Counted from the first letter of the stretch, positions 28,580-39,769 are shown. The stretch is DNA of 64,000 bases from Alphaproteobacteria bacterium (GCA_028871055.1 JAGWON010000003.1:1-64000), one strand, 5' to 3'. The notes: generated from the sequence alone by a model not told the origin. A program made the numbers and translations.

Positions 28580-29998
28580 ATGACGGCCCGCAAGACCTTG
28601 CTCGGCCAGAAGATCCGGCGCCTGCGCCAGGACCGCGGCCTGACCCAGCAGCAGATGGCCGGCGAGTTCGGCATCAGCGCCAGCTATCTCAACCTGATCG
28701 AGCACGACGAGCGGCCGGTGACAGTGTCGCTGCTGCTGAAGCTCGGCGAGAAGTTCGGCGTCGACCTCAACGCGCTGACCGACGACGCCGAGCGCCAGCT
28801 CGCCGCCGCGCTGAGCGAGGTGTTCGCCGATGCCGGATTGCGCGAGGGCGGCGTCGACAGCGACGAGATCGCGCGGCTGGTGGCCGCCGCGCCGCGCGCC
28901 GCGCGCGCCATCGCCGATCTCTACCGCGCGCTGCGCGCCGCGCGCGACGATGCCCAGGCGCTCAACATCGATCTCTCGGGCGGCCGGACCCGCCGGGTCG
29001 TGCTGCCGACCGAGGAGGCGCGCGATTTCTTCGAGGCGCGCCGCAACTATTTCCCCGCGCTCGAGACCACGGCCGAGACGCTGCATCCGGCGGCGGGCAC
29101 CGATCTTGGCCGCGCCTTGAGCGAACGCTTGGCGCGGCAGCATGGCGTCACGGTCGAGATCGCGACGGTCGATACCATGGCCGGCGCCCTGCGCCGCTTC
29201 GAGCTGCGCAACCGGCGCTTGAACCTGTCCGAAGCGCTGCCCATCGCCAGCCGCAACTTCCACCTCGCCTACCAGATCGGCCTGCTCGAGGCGCGCGACG
29301 CGATCGGCGAAGCGATCCGCACCGCCAAGCTGTCGGCGCCGGAGAGCGAGATGCTGTGCCGCATCGGGCTCGCCAACTATTTCGCCGGCGCCGTGCTAAT
29401 GCCCTATACGGTGTTTCTCGAAGCGGCGCAGGCCGAGCGCTACGACATCGAGCGGCTGATGAACCGCTTCGGCGTCTCGTTCGAACAGGCGGCGCATCGC
29501 CTGTCGACCCTCAACCGGCCGGGCGCCGCCGGCATTCCCTTCTTCTTCGCCCGCGCAGACATCGCCGGTAACATCAGCAAGCGCTTCTCCGCCGCGGGCT
29601 TCCACTTCTCGCGCTACGGCGGCGCCTGCCCGCGCTTCGTCGTGCACGAGGCGTTCGCCACGCCCGGCCTGATCCGCCGCCAGATCGCGCGGCTGCCCGA
29701 CGGCGCGACGTTCTTCTGCGTCGCGCGGACGGTGGAGAAGCCGGGCGGTGGCTTCCACGCGCCGTCGGGCCACATGGCGGTGGTGCTGGGCTGCGACCTC
29801 GCGCGTGCCGCCGAGATCGTCTATGCCGACGGGCTCGACCTGGGGCGCGCCGAGCCGGCGACTGAGATCGGCGTCGGCTGTCGCCTGTGCGAGCGCGCCG
29901 ATTGCCGCCAGCGCGCCTTCCCGCCGCTGCAGCACCGGCTGGTGGTCGACGAGGCGGTCAAGGGCCCGTCGGCCTACGCCTTCCGGCCGCAGCGCTAG
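28580..29998 (+). CDS. RamB/ScfR-type (short-chain acyl-CoA) XRE family regulator
   Basis: 472 residues. An N-terminal helix-turn-helix (about 8-62: [32 protein letters not shown]) is followed by a helical linker, then an IrrE/DUF955-like domain whose metalloprotease HExxH is not intact ([10 protein letters not shown] region). A C-terminal DUF2083 domain ends in the Cys cluster [17 protein letters not shown]. This is the architecture of RamB (glyoxylate-cycle control in actinobacteria) and of ScfR/PccR regulators of alphaproteobacteria, which sense acyl-CoAs. It is divergent from aceA, a strong hint to its target. ATG 28580 is chosen because GGAGG lies four bases ahead. TTG at 28577 is too close. 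Confidence 0.88.
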   Translation: MTARKTLLGQKIRRLRQDRGLTQQQMAGEFGISASYLNLIEHDERPVTVSLLLKLGEKFGVDLNALTDDAERQLAAALSEVFADAGLREGGVDSDEIARLVAAAPRAARAIADLYRALRAARDDAQALNIDLSGGRTRRVVLPTEEARDFFEARRNYFPALETTAETLHPAAGTDLGRALSERLARQHGVTVEIATVDTMAGALRRFELRNRRLNLSEALPIASRNFHLAYQIGLLEARDAIGEAIRTAKLSAPESEMLCRIGLANYFAGAVLMPYTVFLEAAQAERYDIERLMNRFGVSFEQAAHRLSTLNRPGAAGIPFFFARADIAGNISKRFSAAGFHFSRYGGACPRFVVHEAFATPGLIRRQIARLPDGATFFCVARTVEKPGGGFHAPSGHMAVVLGCDLARAAEIVYADGLDLGRAEPATEIGVGCRLCERADCRQRAFPPLQHRLVVDEAVKGPSAYAFRPQR

Positions 29999-30725
29999 CT
30001 AGCGCGCGGCGCGCGGCAAGGTCCGCCGCATAGGCCGCCCAGCCCTTGGCACGCAACGCGCAGGCGTCGCAGTCGCCGCAGCCATGGCCCCAATCGTGGA
30101 GCGAGCCGCGCACGCCGCGATAGCAGCTGTGGGTCTCGCGGCGGATGAGATCGATCAGCGCCATGCCACCGAGGCTTTCGGCGAGGCGCCAGGTCGCCGC
30201 CTTGTCGATCCACATCAGCGGCGTCTCGAGCGCAAGCCGCGTATCCATGCCGAGGTTGATCGCCGCCTGCAGCGCCTTGATCGTGTCGTCGCGGCAATCG
30301 GGATAGCCTGAGAAATCGGTCTCGCACATGCCGCCGACGACGTGCTTGAGACCGCGCTGATAGGCGACGATGGCGGCGAAGGTGAAGAAGACGAGATTGC
30401 GGCCGGGCACGAAGGTCGCCGGCAGACCGTCCGGCCGCTTGACTAGCGGCAGGTCGGCGGTCAGCGCGTTTTCGCTCACCCGGCCCAGAACGTCGAGCGC
30501 GATCACGCGATCCGGACCGAGCCGCGCCGTCCATTCGGGCCGAAGCGCCGCCAGCTGGCGCCGGATCGGCTCGCGCAGCTCCATCTCGATGCCGTGGCGC
30601 TGACCGTATTCGAAGCCGATGGTTTCGACGCGGCGGAAGCGGTCGAGCGCCCAGGCGAGACAGGTGGTGGAGTCCTGGCCGGCGGAGAGCAGGACCAGCC
30701 CGGTATCGGGATCGAGCGCGGACAT
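29958..30725 (-). CDS. queC: 7-cyano-7-deazaguanine (preQ0) synthase
   Basis: 255 residues. The PP-loop reads [16 protein letters not shown], with Ala where SGG is usual. The zinc site is HSCYRGVRG...[16 protein letters not shown]. QueC converts 7-carboxy-7-deazaguanine to preQ0 for queuosine synthesis. It starts three bases after mutL and is the last gene of pgi-mutL-queC. The 3' end overlaps the convergent regulator gene by 41 bases, so about 13 C-terminal codons are shared with opposing code. Confidence 0.94.
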   Translation of the reverse strand: MSALDPDTGLVLLSAGQDSTTCLAWALDRFRRVETIGFEYGQRHGIEMELREPIRRQLAALRPEWTARLGPDRVIALDVLGRVSENALTADLPLVKRPDGLPATFVPGRNLVFFTFAAIVAYQRGLKHVVGGMCETDFSGYPDCRDDTIKALQAAINLGMDTRLALETPLMWIDKAATWRLAESLGGMALIDLIRRETHSCYRGVRGSLHDWGHGCGDCDACALRAKGWAAYAADLAARRALASAAAGRRRPTGP

Positions 30726-30728
30726 CGG

Positions 30729-32513
<1,785 letters not shown>

Positions 32514-32516
32514 GGC

Positions 32517-33791
32517 CTATTGTGCCTTGGCCGGGCCTTTCTCGCCAAGGTACTGACGCGCGAGCACCTTGCCTTCCTCGACCGCCGGCTGATCGAAGGC
32601 GTTCACGCCCCACAGATCGGCGGCGATGATGGTCTCGAGCATGTAATGCATGAGCAGCGCGCCGATCGACTCGGCGTCGAGTCGCGGAAGCGCGAAGACG
32701 CGAGTCGGACGGCCGTTGCGGATCAGGGTCTGCGCCGTCGCACGCTGCTCGGCGTCGATCAGGTCGCCCATCCGCTTGCCAGCGAGATAGGCGAGGATTG
32801 CATCGGGCAGCTTCGCCGGCATGCGCGGTCCTTTGCCCGCCTGATCGAGCATCACCAGCGAGAACATCTTGTCGGCGGGTCCGGCGAGATAGAGCTGGAG
32901 CTGGCTGTGCTGGTCGACGGTGCCGACGGCGCGGATCGGCGTCGTGCCTTTGCCGTCCTTGCCCAGGCTTTCCGCCCACAATTGCCGGAACCAGAGTCCG
33001 AAATGCGCTAGCCGGTCGACATAGGGCATGATCACCGTGTTGGCGACGCGGTGCCGCTCGTTGAGCGCGACCGCGATGGCGGCGCCCAAGGCCGGCGCGG
33101 CGTCGCGCGGGTGCCTGGCGGCGAGCGTGGCATCGAGCACCGTGTCGGCGCCTCGCCGCAGCTTGACGACGTCGACGCCGGCGATCATCGCCGGCAGCAG
33201 CCCGACGTTCGACAGCACCGAATAGCGGCCGCCGATGCCGGGGTCGTGGTCGAGGATGCGCAGCTTGCGCGCGCCGGCGAGCGCGCGCAGCGGATTGGGC
33301 TTCGGCTCGGTGACGACGATGGTGCGCGCGCCGTTGCGCTTGCCGAGCCAGTCCATGCAGGCGAAGAACTGCACCAGCGTCTCGGCGGTGCCGCCCGATT
33401 TGGAGATGGCGACGAGGCCGGTCTTGGTCGGATCGAGGGCATCGAACAGCAACGCGAAGCTGTGCGGATCGACGTTGTCCATGAAATGGATGCGGGTGCG
33501 GTCGGGCGCGGCGAGTGCGACCAGCGTCTGGCCGCCCAGGCTGGAGCCGCCGGTGCCGAGCACGATCACGTCTTTGAGCTTGCGGAACTCGGCGGCGAGC
33601 GGCTCGAGCTGGGCGATATCGTCGCGGCGCGCCGGCAGGCCGAGCAGCGGCAGGCTGCCGTCCTGGCGTTTCCGCGCCAGCGCCGGCAACGAGGGTGCGG
33701 CACGGCGCAAGGCGTCGTCGAGCTCGGTCGCGGTGAGCCCGTTCTTGCAGGCCTCGGCGAGACAGCCATTGATGTCCTGGCGATAGGTCAC
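32517..33791 (-). CDS. pgi: Glucose-6-phosphate isomerase
   Basis: About 424 residues, shorter than the 550-residue enterobacterial form but typical of a compact alphaproteobacterial type. SIS-domain motifs are VIVLGTGGSSLGGQTLVAL, VAISKSGGTAETLVQFF, GIGGRYSVLSNVGLLPA, AVGTVDQHSQLQLYL and NAFDQPAVEEGKVLARQYL. It interconverts glucose-6-phosphate and fructose-6-phosphate. GTG at 33791 is preferred, since GGGAGG ends directly before an alternative GTG at 33800 and gives normal spacing only to 33791. It is first of pgi-mutL-queC. Confidence 0.94.
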   Translation of the reverse strand: MTYRQDINGCLAEACKNGLTATELDDALRRAAPSLPALARKRQDGSLPLLGLPARRDDIAQLEPLAAEFRKLKDVIVLGTGGSSLGGQTLVALAAPDRTRIHFMDNVDPHSFALLFDALDPTKTGLVAISKSGGTAETLVQFFACMDWLGKRNGARTIVVTEPKPNPLRALAGARKLRILDHDPGIGGRYSVLSNVGLLPAMIAGVDVVKLRRGADTVLDATLAARHPRDAAPALGAAIAVALNERHRVANTVIMPYVDRLAHFGLWFRQLWAESLGKDGKGTTPIRAVGTVDQHSQLQLYLAGPADKMFSLVMLDQAGKGPRMPAKLPDAILAYLAGKRMGDLIDAEQRATAQTLIRNGRPTRVFALPRLDAESIGALLMHYMLETIIAADLWGVNAFDQPAVEEGKVLARQYLGEKGPAKAQ

Positions 33792-33951
33792 CGGTGTCAC
33801 CCTCCCGGAACGCCCGGTCCGGTAATCAACGTACTCAGGATCCCTTTAGATCAGCACCGTTTGCAATGGAGCGAGGGCGAAGGTCGCAATGGCAACCCGC
33901 CGGACGGCGTGACCGGCGCTGCCCCCGCCGGCGCGTCTCACCCCGACGGCC

Positions 33952-34578
33952 CTAGAACAGCCAATTGAAGAAGCCTTTGTTGTCCTGCTTGGTGCGCTCG
34001 ATCGTCGGCTTCGGCGCGGCGGCTGCCGTGGTCGTGGCCTGGCCGGCGGCGGTCGCACCGTTGGCGCCTTCCTCGCGCAAACGCTCAGTTTCGGCGGTCG
34101 GATCGATCACCTGGTCCGGGGTTACCGGCGGCGTCCGCCAGAACAGCAGCCGCTCGGTCAGGGTGTTGCTGTTGGCCGCCGACCGGTCGTCGCTGTTGAC
34201 GAGCTGGCGGATGTTCCGCGGCGCGTTGGCGGCGCCCGCATCCTGCAGCAGCGCGCTCTCGCCCGGACTGCGCGCCTTCGCAGGTGGCAAGGTATCGAGC
34301 TTGTCGGCGCCAGCGCGAAACACCGTGGCTTGCGCCTGCGCCGTTGGCGACAATTGTTGCGTCGGCGCGGCGCCGGGCGTCGGCGGTCGCAAGGTGTAGT
34401 CAGGCGGAATGGCGAGCGGCGCGCTCGTGGTGACGTCGAACTCGTCGGGCACGACCTTTTCCATGCCCAGACCGCGCTTGACGTCGGTCCAGGTGCTGCA
34501 GCCCGAGACCGCCAGCGCCGCGAGCGCCAGCGATGCACAAAGCGGAATTGCGGATAAGCGAAACCGGCCCAAAACCAT
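33952..34578 (-). CDS. bamF: DUF3035 lipoprotein, BamF-like beta-barrel assembly subunit
   Basis: 208 residues. The signal peptide ends in a lipobox LAVSGCSTW (Cys near residue 27). The mature part begins WTDVKRGLGMEKVVPDEFDVTTSAPLAIPPDYTLRPP, which is the conserved block of DUF3035 proteins, identified in Caulobacter as BamF of the outer-membrane protein assembly complex. The remainder is low complexity. The ATG at 34578 follows a G-rich run. It lies 35 bases downstream of lspA, whose product processes lipoproteins, at the end of ribF-ileS-lspA. Confidence 0.88.
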   Translation of the reverse strand: MVLGRFRLSAIPLCASLALAALAVSGCSTWTDVKRGLGMEKVVPDEFDVTTSAPLAIPPDYTLRPPTPGAAPTQQLSPTAQAQATVFRAGADKLDTLPPAKARSPGESALLQDAGAANAPRNIRQLVNSDDRSAANSNTLTERLLFWRTPPVTPDQVIDPTAETERLREEGANGATAAGQATTTAAAAPKPTIERTKQDNKGFFNWLF

Positions 34579-34613
34579 AACCACGCCCCCAACCAAGAAG
34601 CGGAAAAGCTTAC

Positions 34614-35075
34614 CTAATTTCGCCGGCCTTCGCCAAGCAATCCGTCCACGGCGATGAAGAAAACACCCAGGCAGATGGCGGCATCCGCGACGTTGAAGGC
34701 GAACCAGTGCAGCCCGCCGAGGTGAAAATCAAGGAAATCTACGACCGCGCCGCGGGCCAGCCGGTCGATGATGTTGCCGACCGCCCCGCCGATCACCAGG
34801 CCGATGGCGATTTGTAAGTCGCGCTCGCGGGCGCGCGACAGCCACCACAGCAGCCCCGCGACGATGGCGGCGGCGAGCGCGGCGAAGATGAGCGTGCCGC
34901 CGCCGCCATTGAACAGGCCGAAGCTGACGCCGCGGTTCCAAGCCATGACCAGGTTGAAGGCCGGAAAGACCGTGAACACGTCGGACGAACGGGCGGCGAA
35001 GAAGCCGACCACCCAGGCCTTGACCAGCTGATCGATCGCCACGACGGCGGCGGCGACCGCGAGACCGCGCCGCAT
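34614..35075 (-). CDS. lspA: Lipoprotein signal peptidase
   Basis: 153 residues with four membrane helices. The catalytic aspartates are in GNIIDRLARGAVVDFLDFH and WFAFNVADAAICLGV, and the N-terminal VAIDQLVKAWV and MAWNRGVSFGLF are conserved. It cleaves prolipoprotein signal peptides in the inner membrane. The ileS stop and lspA start share one base (TGATG), a common ileS-lspA coupling. The lipoprotein gene bamF follows. Confidence 0.96.
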   Translation of the reverse strand: MRRGLAVAAAVVAIDQLVKAWVVGFFAARSSDVFTVFPAFNLVMAWNRGVSFGLFNGGGGTLIFAALAAAIVAGLLWWLSRARERDLQIAIGLVIGGAVGNIIDRLARGAVVDFLDFHLGGLHWFAFNVADAAICLGVFFIAVDGLLGEGRRN

Positions 35076-37996
35076 CAGGCCGCTTCGCCGCGCGCGCCGA
35101 TCACGCCGGCGCAGCGCCGGCACAGATCGGGATACGCCGGATCGCCGCCGACCTCGGGCAGCACCCGCCAGCAGCGTGCGCATTTCTCGCCGACGGCCCG
35201 CTCGACCACGACGGCGACGCCGGGTACGTCGGGCAGCGCGAAGGCGCCCACCGGCGGCGGGCCGGAGGCGAACGAAGCCGCCGAGGTAATACAAAGCTCC
35301 GCCGGATCGACACCGGCGAACGCCGCCTGCGCCTCGGCGTCGGCGTAGATACCGACCGCGGCCTGCAGGCTCGAGCCGAGGAATTTTTCGGCCCGCTTCA
35401 GCTCGATCGCGCCAGTGACGACGCGGCGGACGTCGCGGATGCGCGTCCACTTGCGGCCGAGCGCTTCGTCGCGCCAGGCCGTCGGAATGTCGGGATAAAG
35501 CTGGAGATGGATGCTGCGGTCGTCGCCATTGCCGTGGCGGGAGAGCCACGCTTCCTCCGCGGTGAAGCAGAGGACCGGCGCCAGCCAGCGGACGAGAGCG
35601 TCGAATACGCGATCGAGCACCGTGCGCGCGGCGCGGCGGCGCTCGCCGTCGAACGGATCGCAATAGAGCGAATCCTTGCGTACGTCGAAATAGAATGCCG
35701 AAAGGTCGACGGCGCAGAAATTATGTAGCTCGGTGAACATGGTGTGGAAGTCGTAGGCCTCGACCGCTGCGCACACGACGCCGTCGATCTCGCGCAGGCG
35801 ATGCAAAACCCAGCGCTCGAGCTCAGGCATGTCGGCCGGCGCGACGCGCTCGCGCTCGGCGAAGTCGTTGAGCGCGCCGAGCAGATAGCGCAGCGTGTTG
35901 CGGAGCCGCCGATAGATCTCGCTCTGCTGCTTGAGGATCTCGGGGCCGATGCGCAAATCGTCGGCGTAGTCCGCGGCGACCACCCAGAGTCGCAGGATGT
36001 CGGCGCCGCTTTTTGCCACCACGTCCTGCGGCGAGGTGACGTTGCCGAGCGATTTCGACATCTTGTGCCCCTGCTCGTCGAGGACGAAGCCGTGCGTCAG
36101 CACCGCCTCGTAGGGCGCGCGGCCGCGCGTGCCGCAGGCTTCGAGCAGCGAGGAATGGAACCAGCCGCGATGCTGGTCCGAGCCCTCGAGATAGAGCGAA
36201 GCTGGCCAGGCGAGGTCGGAATCCTTGCGTGGCTCGAGCACGAAGGCGTGGGTCGAGCCGGAATCGAACCACACGTCGACGATGTCCTTGACCTGCTCGT
36301 AATCCGCCGGATTGCGGTCGGGGCCCAGGAATTCGGCCGGATTCCGCGTGAACCAGGCATCTGAGCCGTCCCGTTCGAAGGCGGTGGCGACGCGATCGAC
36401 GACCGCCTGATCCCTGAGCGGCGCGCCGGTCTTCTTGTCGACGAAGACAGCGATCGGCACGCCCCAGGCGCGCTGGCGCGAGACGCACCAGTCGGGCCGG
36501 GTTTCGATCATGGCGCGGATGCGGTTGCGGCCCTGCGCGGGAATCCAGCGCGTCGCGTCGATCGCGGCGAGCGCGGTCTCGCGTAGCGTCCGTCCGTCCG
36601 CGCCCTTGATGTCCATGCCGATAAACCATTGCGGCGTGGTGCGGAAAATCAGCGGCGCCTTGGAGCGCCAGGAATGCGGATAGGAATGAATCAATTTACT
36701 TTCGGCAAGAAGCGCGCTCGCCTGCTTCAGCGCCGCGATCACGGCCGCGTTCGCGTCCCCCTCCTTGCCGTTGGGCTTGAAGACGCGCTTGCCGGCGAAG
36801 AGTGGCAGCGAGGCGACGTAGCTGCCGTCGGCCGCCACCGTCTCGGGCACCGCGATGCCGTGCTTCTGGCCGAGCTCGAAATCGTCGGCGCCGTGGCCCG
36901 GCGCCATATGGACGAATCCGGTGCCGTCAGTGGCGGTGACGAAATCGCCCGGCAGAAGCGGCACCGGAAAGTCGTAGCCGCCGTTCGTCCCTGCAAAACC
37001 GCTGAGCGGATGGCGGCAGACCGTGCCGGCGAGCTCGGCGCCCTTCAGCACCATCAACATGTCGGCCTTGAAGTCGAGAGTCGCTTCGAGCTCGGGCCAG
37101 CGCGTCTCGGCAACGACGATGTGCTCGCCGGGCTTGAGCGGGCTGTGGCCGCCGACCTCGCGCACGCGCAGCACCAGATAGGCGATCTCGGCGCCGTAGG
37201 CGATAGCGCGATTGCCCGGCAGGGTCCACGGCGTCGTCGTCCAGATGACGATCGACGCGCCCTTGATCTCGCGATTGCCGGGCACGGCCACCGGAAACTT
37301 GACCCAGATCTGGATCGAGGTGTGATCGTGGTATTCGATCTCGGCCTCGGCCAGCGCCGTCTGCTCGACCACCGACCACATCACCGGCTTGGCGCCGCGA
37401 TAGAGCAGGCCGTTCATCAGGAACTTGCCGATCTCACGCGCAATCTGAGCTTCGGCGGCGAATTCCATCGTGGTGTAAGGATGCTCCCAGTCGCCGATGA
37501 CGCCGAGGCGCTCGAACTCGGTGCGCTGCACGTCGATCCAGTGACGGGCGAAATCACGGCATTCCTTGCGGAACTCGACGATAGGCACCGCGTCCTTCGA
37601 CTTCTTCTTGGCGCGGTATTCCTCCTCGATCTTCCACTCGATCGGCAGGCCGTGGCAGTCCCAACCCGGCACGTAGACGGCGTTCTGGCCGCTCATCTGC
37701 TGCGCGCGGTTGATGATGTCCTTGAGGATCTTGTTGAGCGCGTGGCCGATATGGAGATTGCCGTTGGCGTAAGGCGGCCCGTCGTGGAGGATGAATTTCG
37801 GCCAGCCCTGCGACGCCGCGCGCTGGCGCGCCCACAGGCCGACGCGCACCCAGCGCTCGAGCATCGCGGGCTCGCGCTTGGGCAGCTCGCCGCGCATGGC
37901 GAATTGGGTGTCCGGCAGGAAAACGGTGGCGCGATAATCCCTACCCGGATTGGCGCCGGAATCCGCCGATGAGTCGTCAGCCATGGCGTTGGTCAT
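35075..37996 (-). CDS. ileS: Isoleucyl-tRNA synthetase
   Basis: 973 residues. Class I motifs are PYANGNLHIGHALNKILKDI (HIGH) and GHKMSKSLGNVTSPQDVV (KMSKS), with an editing domain between (WTTTPWTLPGNRAIAYG). The C-terminal zinc finger has CARCWRVLPEVG and PDLCRRCAGVIG. It charges tRNA-Ile in the cytoplasm. It begins 36 bases after ribF and is coupled to lspA. A second in-frame ATG at 37984 is possible, and neither start has a strong ribosome site. Confidence 0.98.
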   Translation of the reverse strand: MTNAMADDSSADSGANPGRDYRATVFLPDTQFAMRGELPKREPAMLERWVRVGLWARQRAASQGWPKFILHDGPPYANGNLHIGHALNKILKDIINRAQQMSGQNAVYVPGWDCHGLPIEWKIEEEYRAKKKSKDAVPIVEFRKECRDFARHWIDVQRTEFERLGVIGDWEHPYTTMEFAAEAQIAREIGKFLMNGLLYRGAKPVMWSVVEQTALAEAEIEYHDHTSIQIWVKFPVAVPGNREIKGASIVIWTTTPWTLPGNRAIAYGAEIAYLVLRVREVGGHSPLKPGEHIVVAETRWPELEATLDFKADMLMVLKGAELAGTVCRHPLSGFAGTNGGYDFPVPLLPGDFVTATDGTGFVHMAPGHGADDFELGQKHGIAVPETVAADGSYVASLPLFAGKRVFKPNGKEGDANAAVIAALKQASALLAESKLIHSYPHSWRSKAPLIFRTTPQWFIGMDIKGADGRTLRETALAAIDATRWIPAQGRNRIRAMIETRPDWCVSRQRAWGVPIAVFVDKKTGAPLRDQAVVDRVATAFERDGSDAWFTRNPAEFLGPDRNPADYEQVKDIVDVWFDSGSTHAFVLEPRKDSDLAWPASLYLEGSDQHRGWFHSSLLEACGTRGRAPYEAVLTHGFVLDEQGHKMSKSLGNVTSPQDVVAKSGADILRLWVVAADYADDLRIGPEILKQQSEIYRRLRNTLRYLLGALNDFAERERVAPADMPELERWVLHRLREIDGVVCAAVEAYDFHTMFTELHNFCAVDLSAFYFDVRKDSLYCDPFDGERRRAARTVLDRVFDALVRWLAPVLCFTAEEAWLSRHGNGDDRSIHLQLYPDIPTAWRDEALGRKWTRIRDVRRVVTGAIELKRAEKFLGSSLQAAVGIYADAEAQAAFAGVDPAELCITSAASFASGPPPVGAFALPDVPGVAVVVERAVGEKCARCWRVLPEVGGDPAYPDLCRRCAGVIGARGEAA

Positions 37997-38032
37997 AGGC
38001 GGACGGCACCGCGTCGGTCAACGGAAAGGGCG

Positions 38033-38983
38033 TCACGGTTCGGGCTTTTCGCCCGCCAGTGCGCGGCGCGCCTGGGCGATGTCGTCGCCGATCTGCACCT
38101 TGAGCGCTTCGAGACCGGCGAAGGCCGCATCGGGACGCAGGTGCTCGACCAGCGCCACGCGCAAGTGCCGGCCATAGAGATCGCCGGCGAAATCGATGAG
38201 ATAGGCCTCGAGGCCGAGCGGATACGCGCCCAGCGTCGGTCGCGTGCCGACATAGGCGGCGGCCGGAAACCAGTCGGTGCGCTTGCCGTCTTCGATGCCG
38301 GCGAAAGCGGCGTAGATGCCCGACGCCGGGCGCAGGTAGTCGGCGAGCGGCAGGTTGGCGGTGGGATAACCCAAATCCTTGCCGACGCCCGTATCGTGCT
38401 CAACCCGGCCGTCGATCTCCCACCAGCGGCCGAGCAGCTTCGCCGCCTCGCGCGGCCGCGCGCTAGTCAAATGCTCGCGGATGCGGGTCGAGGAATAGAT
38501 CTCGCCGGCGGGCGCCATGACGCGCTCAACCACGATGACGGCGAAGCCGCGTGCCGGCGCCACTTTGAGCAGGAACTCGGCGGTGCCGCGGCGCTGATTG
38601 CCGAAGACGAAATCGTCGCCGACGACGACGTGGCGCGCGCCGAGGCCGCGCACCAGGATGTCGTCGACGAACTGCTCGGCGGTGCGCTTGGCGAATTCAC
38701 GATCGAAATGCAGCGCGAACAGCAGATCGACGCCGAGCGCCTCGATGTGTCGGGCCTTGCTGCGGAACGGCGTGAGCCGAAAGGGCGCTGCCGCCGGATG
38801 GAAGACTGCGTAGGGATGCGGCTCGAAGGTGAGCACGGCGTGCGGCGCGCCGGCGGCGCGCGCCGCGCGGCCGGCGGCGGCGATCACTGCCTGGTGGCCG
38901 GGGTGGAGGCCGTCGAAATTGCCGATGGCAACCGCGGCGCCGCGATCCGCGTCCTCGGCGCGCTCGTGTCGGAAGATGCGCAC
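38033..38983 (-). CDS. ribF: Bifunctional riboflavin kinase/FAD synthetase
   Basis: About 316 residues. The adenylyltransferase half has AVAIGNFDGLHPGHQAVIAAA, FEPHPYAVFHP and FALHFDREFAKRTAEQFVDDIL. The kinase half has GKDLGYPTANLPLADYLRPASGIYAAF and DFAGDLYGRHLRVALVEHLRPDAAF. It makes FMN and FAD. The start is GTG at 38983 (VRIFRHERAEDAD), where homology begins. In-frame codons upstream run through unlike sequence. The ribosome site is weak. It follows maoC by about 80 bases and precedes ileS. Confidence 0.94.
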   Translation of the reverse strand: MRIFRHERAEDADRGAAVAIGNFDGLHPGHQAVIAAAGRAARAAGAPHAVLTFEPHPYAVFHPAAAPFRLTPFRSKARHIEALGVDLLFALHFDREFAKRTAEQFVDDILVRGLGARHVVVGDDFVFGNQRRGTAEFLLKVAPARGFAVIVVERVMAPAGEIYSSTRIREHLTSARPREAAKLLGRWWEIDGRVEHDTGVGKDLGYPTANLPLADYLRPASGIYAAFAGIEDGKRTDWFPAAAYVGTRPTLGAYPLGLEAYLIDFAGDLYGRHLRVALVEHLRPDAAFAGLEALKVQIGDDIAQARRALAGEKPEP

Positions 38984-39063
38984 GGAAGCAAACCTATCGC
39001 GGGACGCGGGCGGACGGATAGGGCGGCATTGCGGCCCGAGTCGGTGCGCCGCCGGCGTGGAGG

Positions 39064-39522
39064 CTAGGCGGCCGCGTTTCGGCGCGACGGCACCATGACG
39101 AGGGCTTCGCCGTCGATGACCACCAGGTCGCCGACGCGGCATACCGTCGTCAGCCGGACGCGCTTCTTGGCGGCGTCAATATCGGCGACGGTGACCTGCG
39201 CCTCGATCGTGTCGCCGATGCGCACCGGCGCGCGGAAGGCGAGCGACTGGGTCAAATAGATGGTGCCCGGGCCGGGCAGGATGGCGATCACGGTTGACAG
39301 GAAGCTCGCCGACAGCATGCCGTGGGCGACACGGCCCTTGAAGCGGGTGGTCTTGGCGAATTCTTCGTCGAGGTGGAGCGGGTTGTGGTCGCCGGTCAGG
39401 TCGGCGAATTCCCGCACGTCGGCCTCGCTGACGGTGTGGAAATAGGACGCCGTCATGCCGACCGTCAGGTCTTCGAGGGCATAGGCCCGGCGCGTCGCGA
39501 CGCGTTGTCGAATATCATCCAT
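39064..39522 (-). CDS. MaoC family (R)-specific enoyl-CoA hydratase-like protein
   Basis: 152 residues with the hot-dog hydratase motif FADLTGDHNPLHLDEEFAKTTRFKGRVAHGML, containing catalytic Asp and His, followed by FLSTVIAILPGPGTIYLTQSLAFRAPVRIGD. Such (R)-hydratases (PhaJ type) feed (R)-3-hydroxyacyl-CoA into polyhydroxyalkanoate synthesis. The ATG at 39522 has GGAG at good spacing. Gene order maoC-ribF-ileS-lspA is common in alphaproteobacteria. The upstream region holds two copies of a GCACA-type repeat that may be a regulator site. Confidence 0.9.
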   Translation of the reverse strand: MDDIRQRVATRRAYALEDLTVGMTASYFHTVSEADVREFADLTGDHNPLHLDEEFAKTTRFKGRVAHGMLSASFLSTVIAILPGPGTIYLTQSLAFRAPVRIGDTIEAQVTVADIDAAKKRVRLTTVCRVGDLVVIDGEALVMVPSRRNAAA

Positions 39523-39545
39523 GAACCAACTCCGCGTTTCCGCAC

Positions 39546-39570
39546 CTTTTGTGCAGCGCACATTAAAGCG
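39546..39570. promoter_or_regulatory. Candidate operator copy 1 upstream of maoC
   Basis: The core TGTGCAGCGCACA (39550-39562) is a perfect inverted repeat of 5-base arms around AGC, preceded by a T-run and followed by TTAAAGCG. A similar block lies 119 bases away (39665-39690). TGC-spacer-GCA dyads beside T-runs resemble PhaR sites of polyhydroxyalkanoate genes, which would fit the adjoining PhaJ-like hydratase. No phaR is in view, so the link is inference. Confidence 0.4.
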
Positions 39571-39664
39571 CGATACGCGGCCCGGCAAGTGGCTGCACAG
39601 ATTCGCCGGTAAGAACGGGTGGTTTAGGCAATGGGTCGCAGCGGTCGCCATCTTGTCACCGTGA

Positions 39665-39690
39665 CTTTTTCGCAACGGCACAATAAAGCG
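39665..39690. promoter_or_regulatory. Candidate operator copy 2, upstream of the Rieske gene
   Basis: CTTTTTCGCAACGGCACAAT (39665-39684) followed by AAAGCG repeats the design of the block at 39546-39570: T-run, TGC or CGC half, GCACA half, then A-rich AAAGCG. The remaining intergenic stretch 39523-39769 shows no coding potential. Confidence 0.35.
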
Positions 39691-39769
39691 GCAGAGCCCT
39701 TCCCGGGCCGGTGCGCCGGCGCTAGTCTCGCCTCGGCTGCGCGCCGCGCCGTCTCCGGGGATTCGTCGA

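Noticed and set aside
36240-36290. GGAATCGAACC-like string resembling a tRNA T-loop
   Set aside because: It lies inside ileS coding sequence and no cloverleaf can be formed around it.
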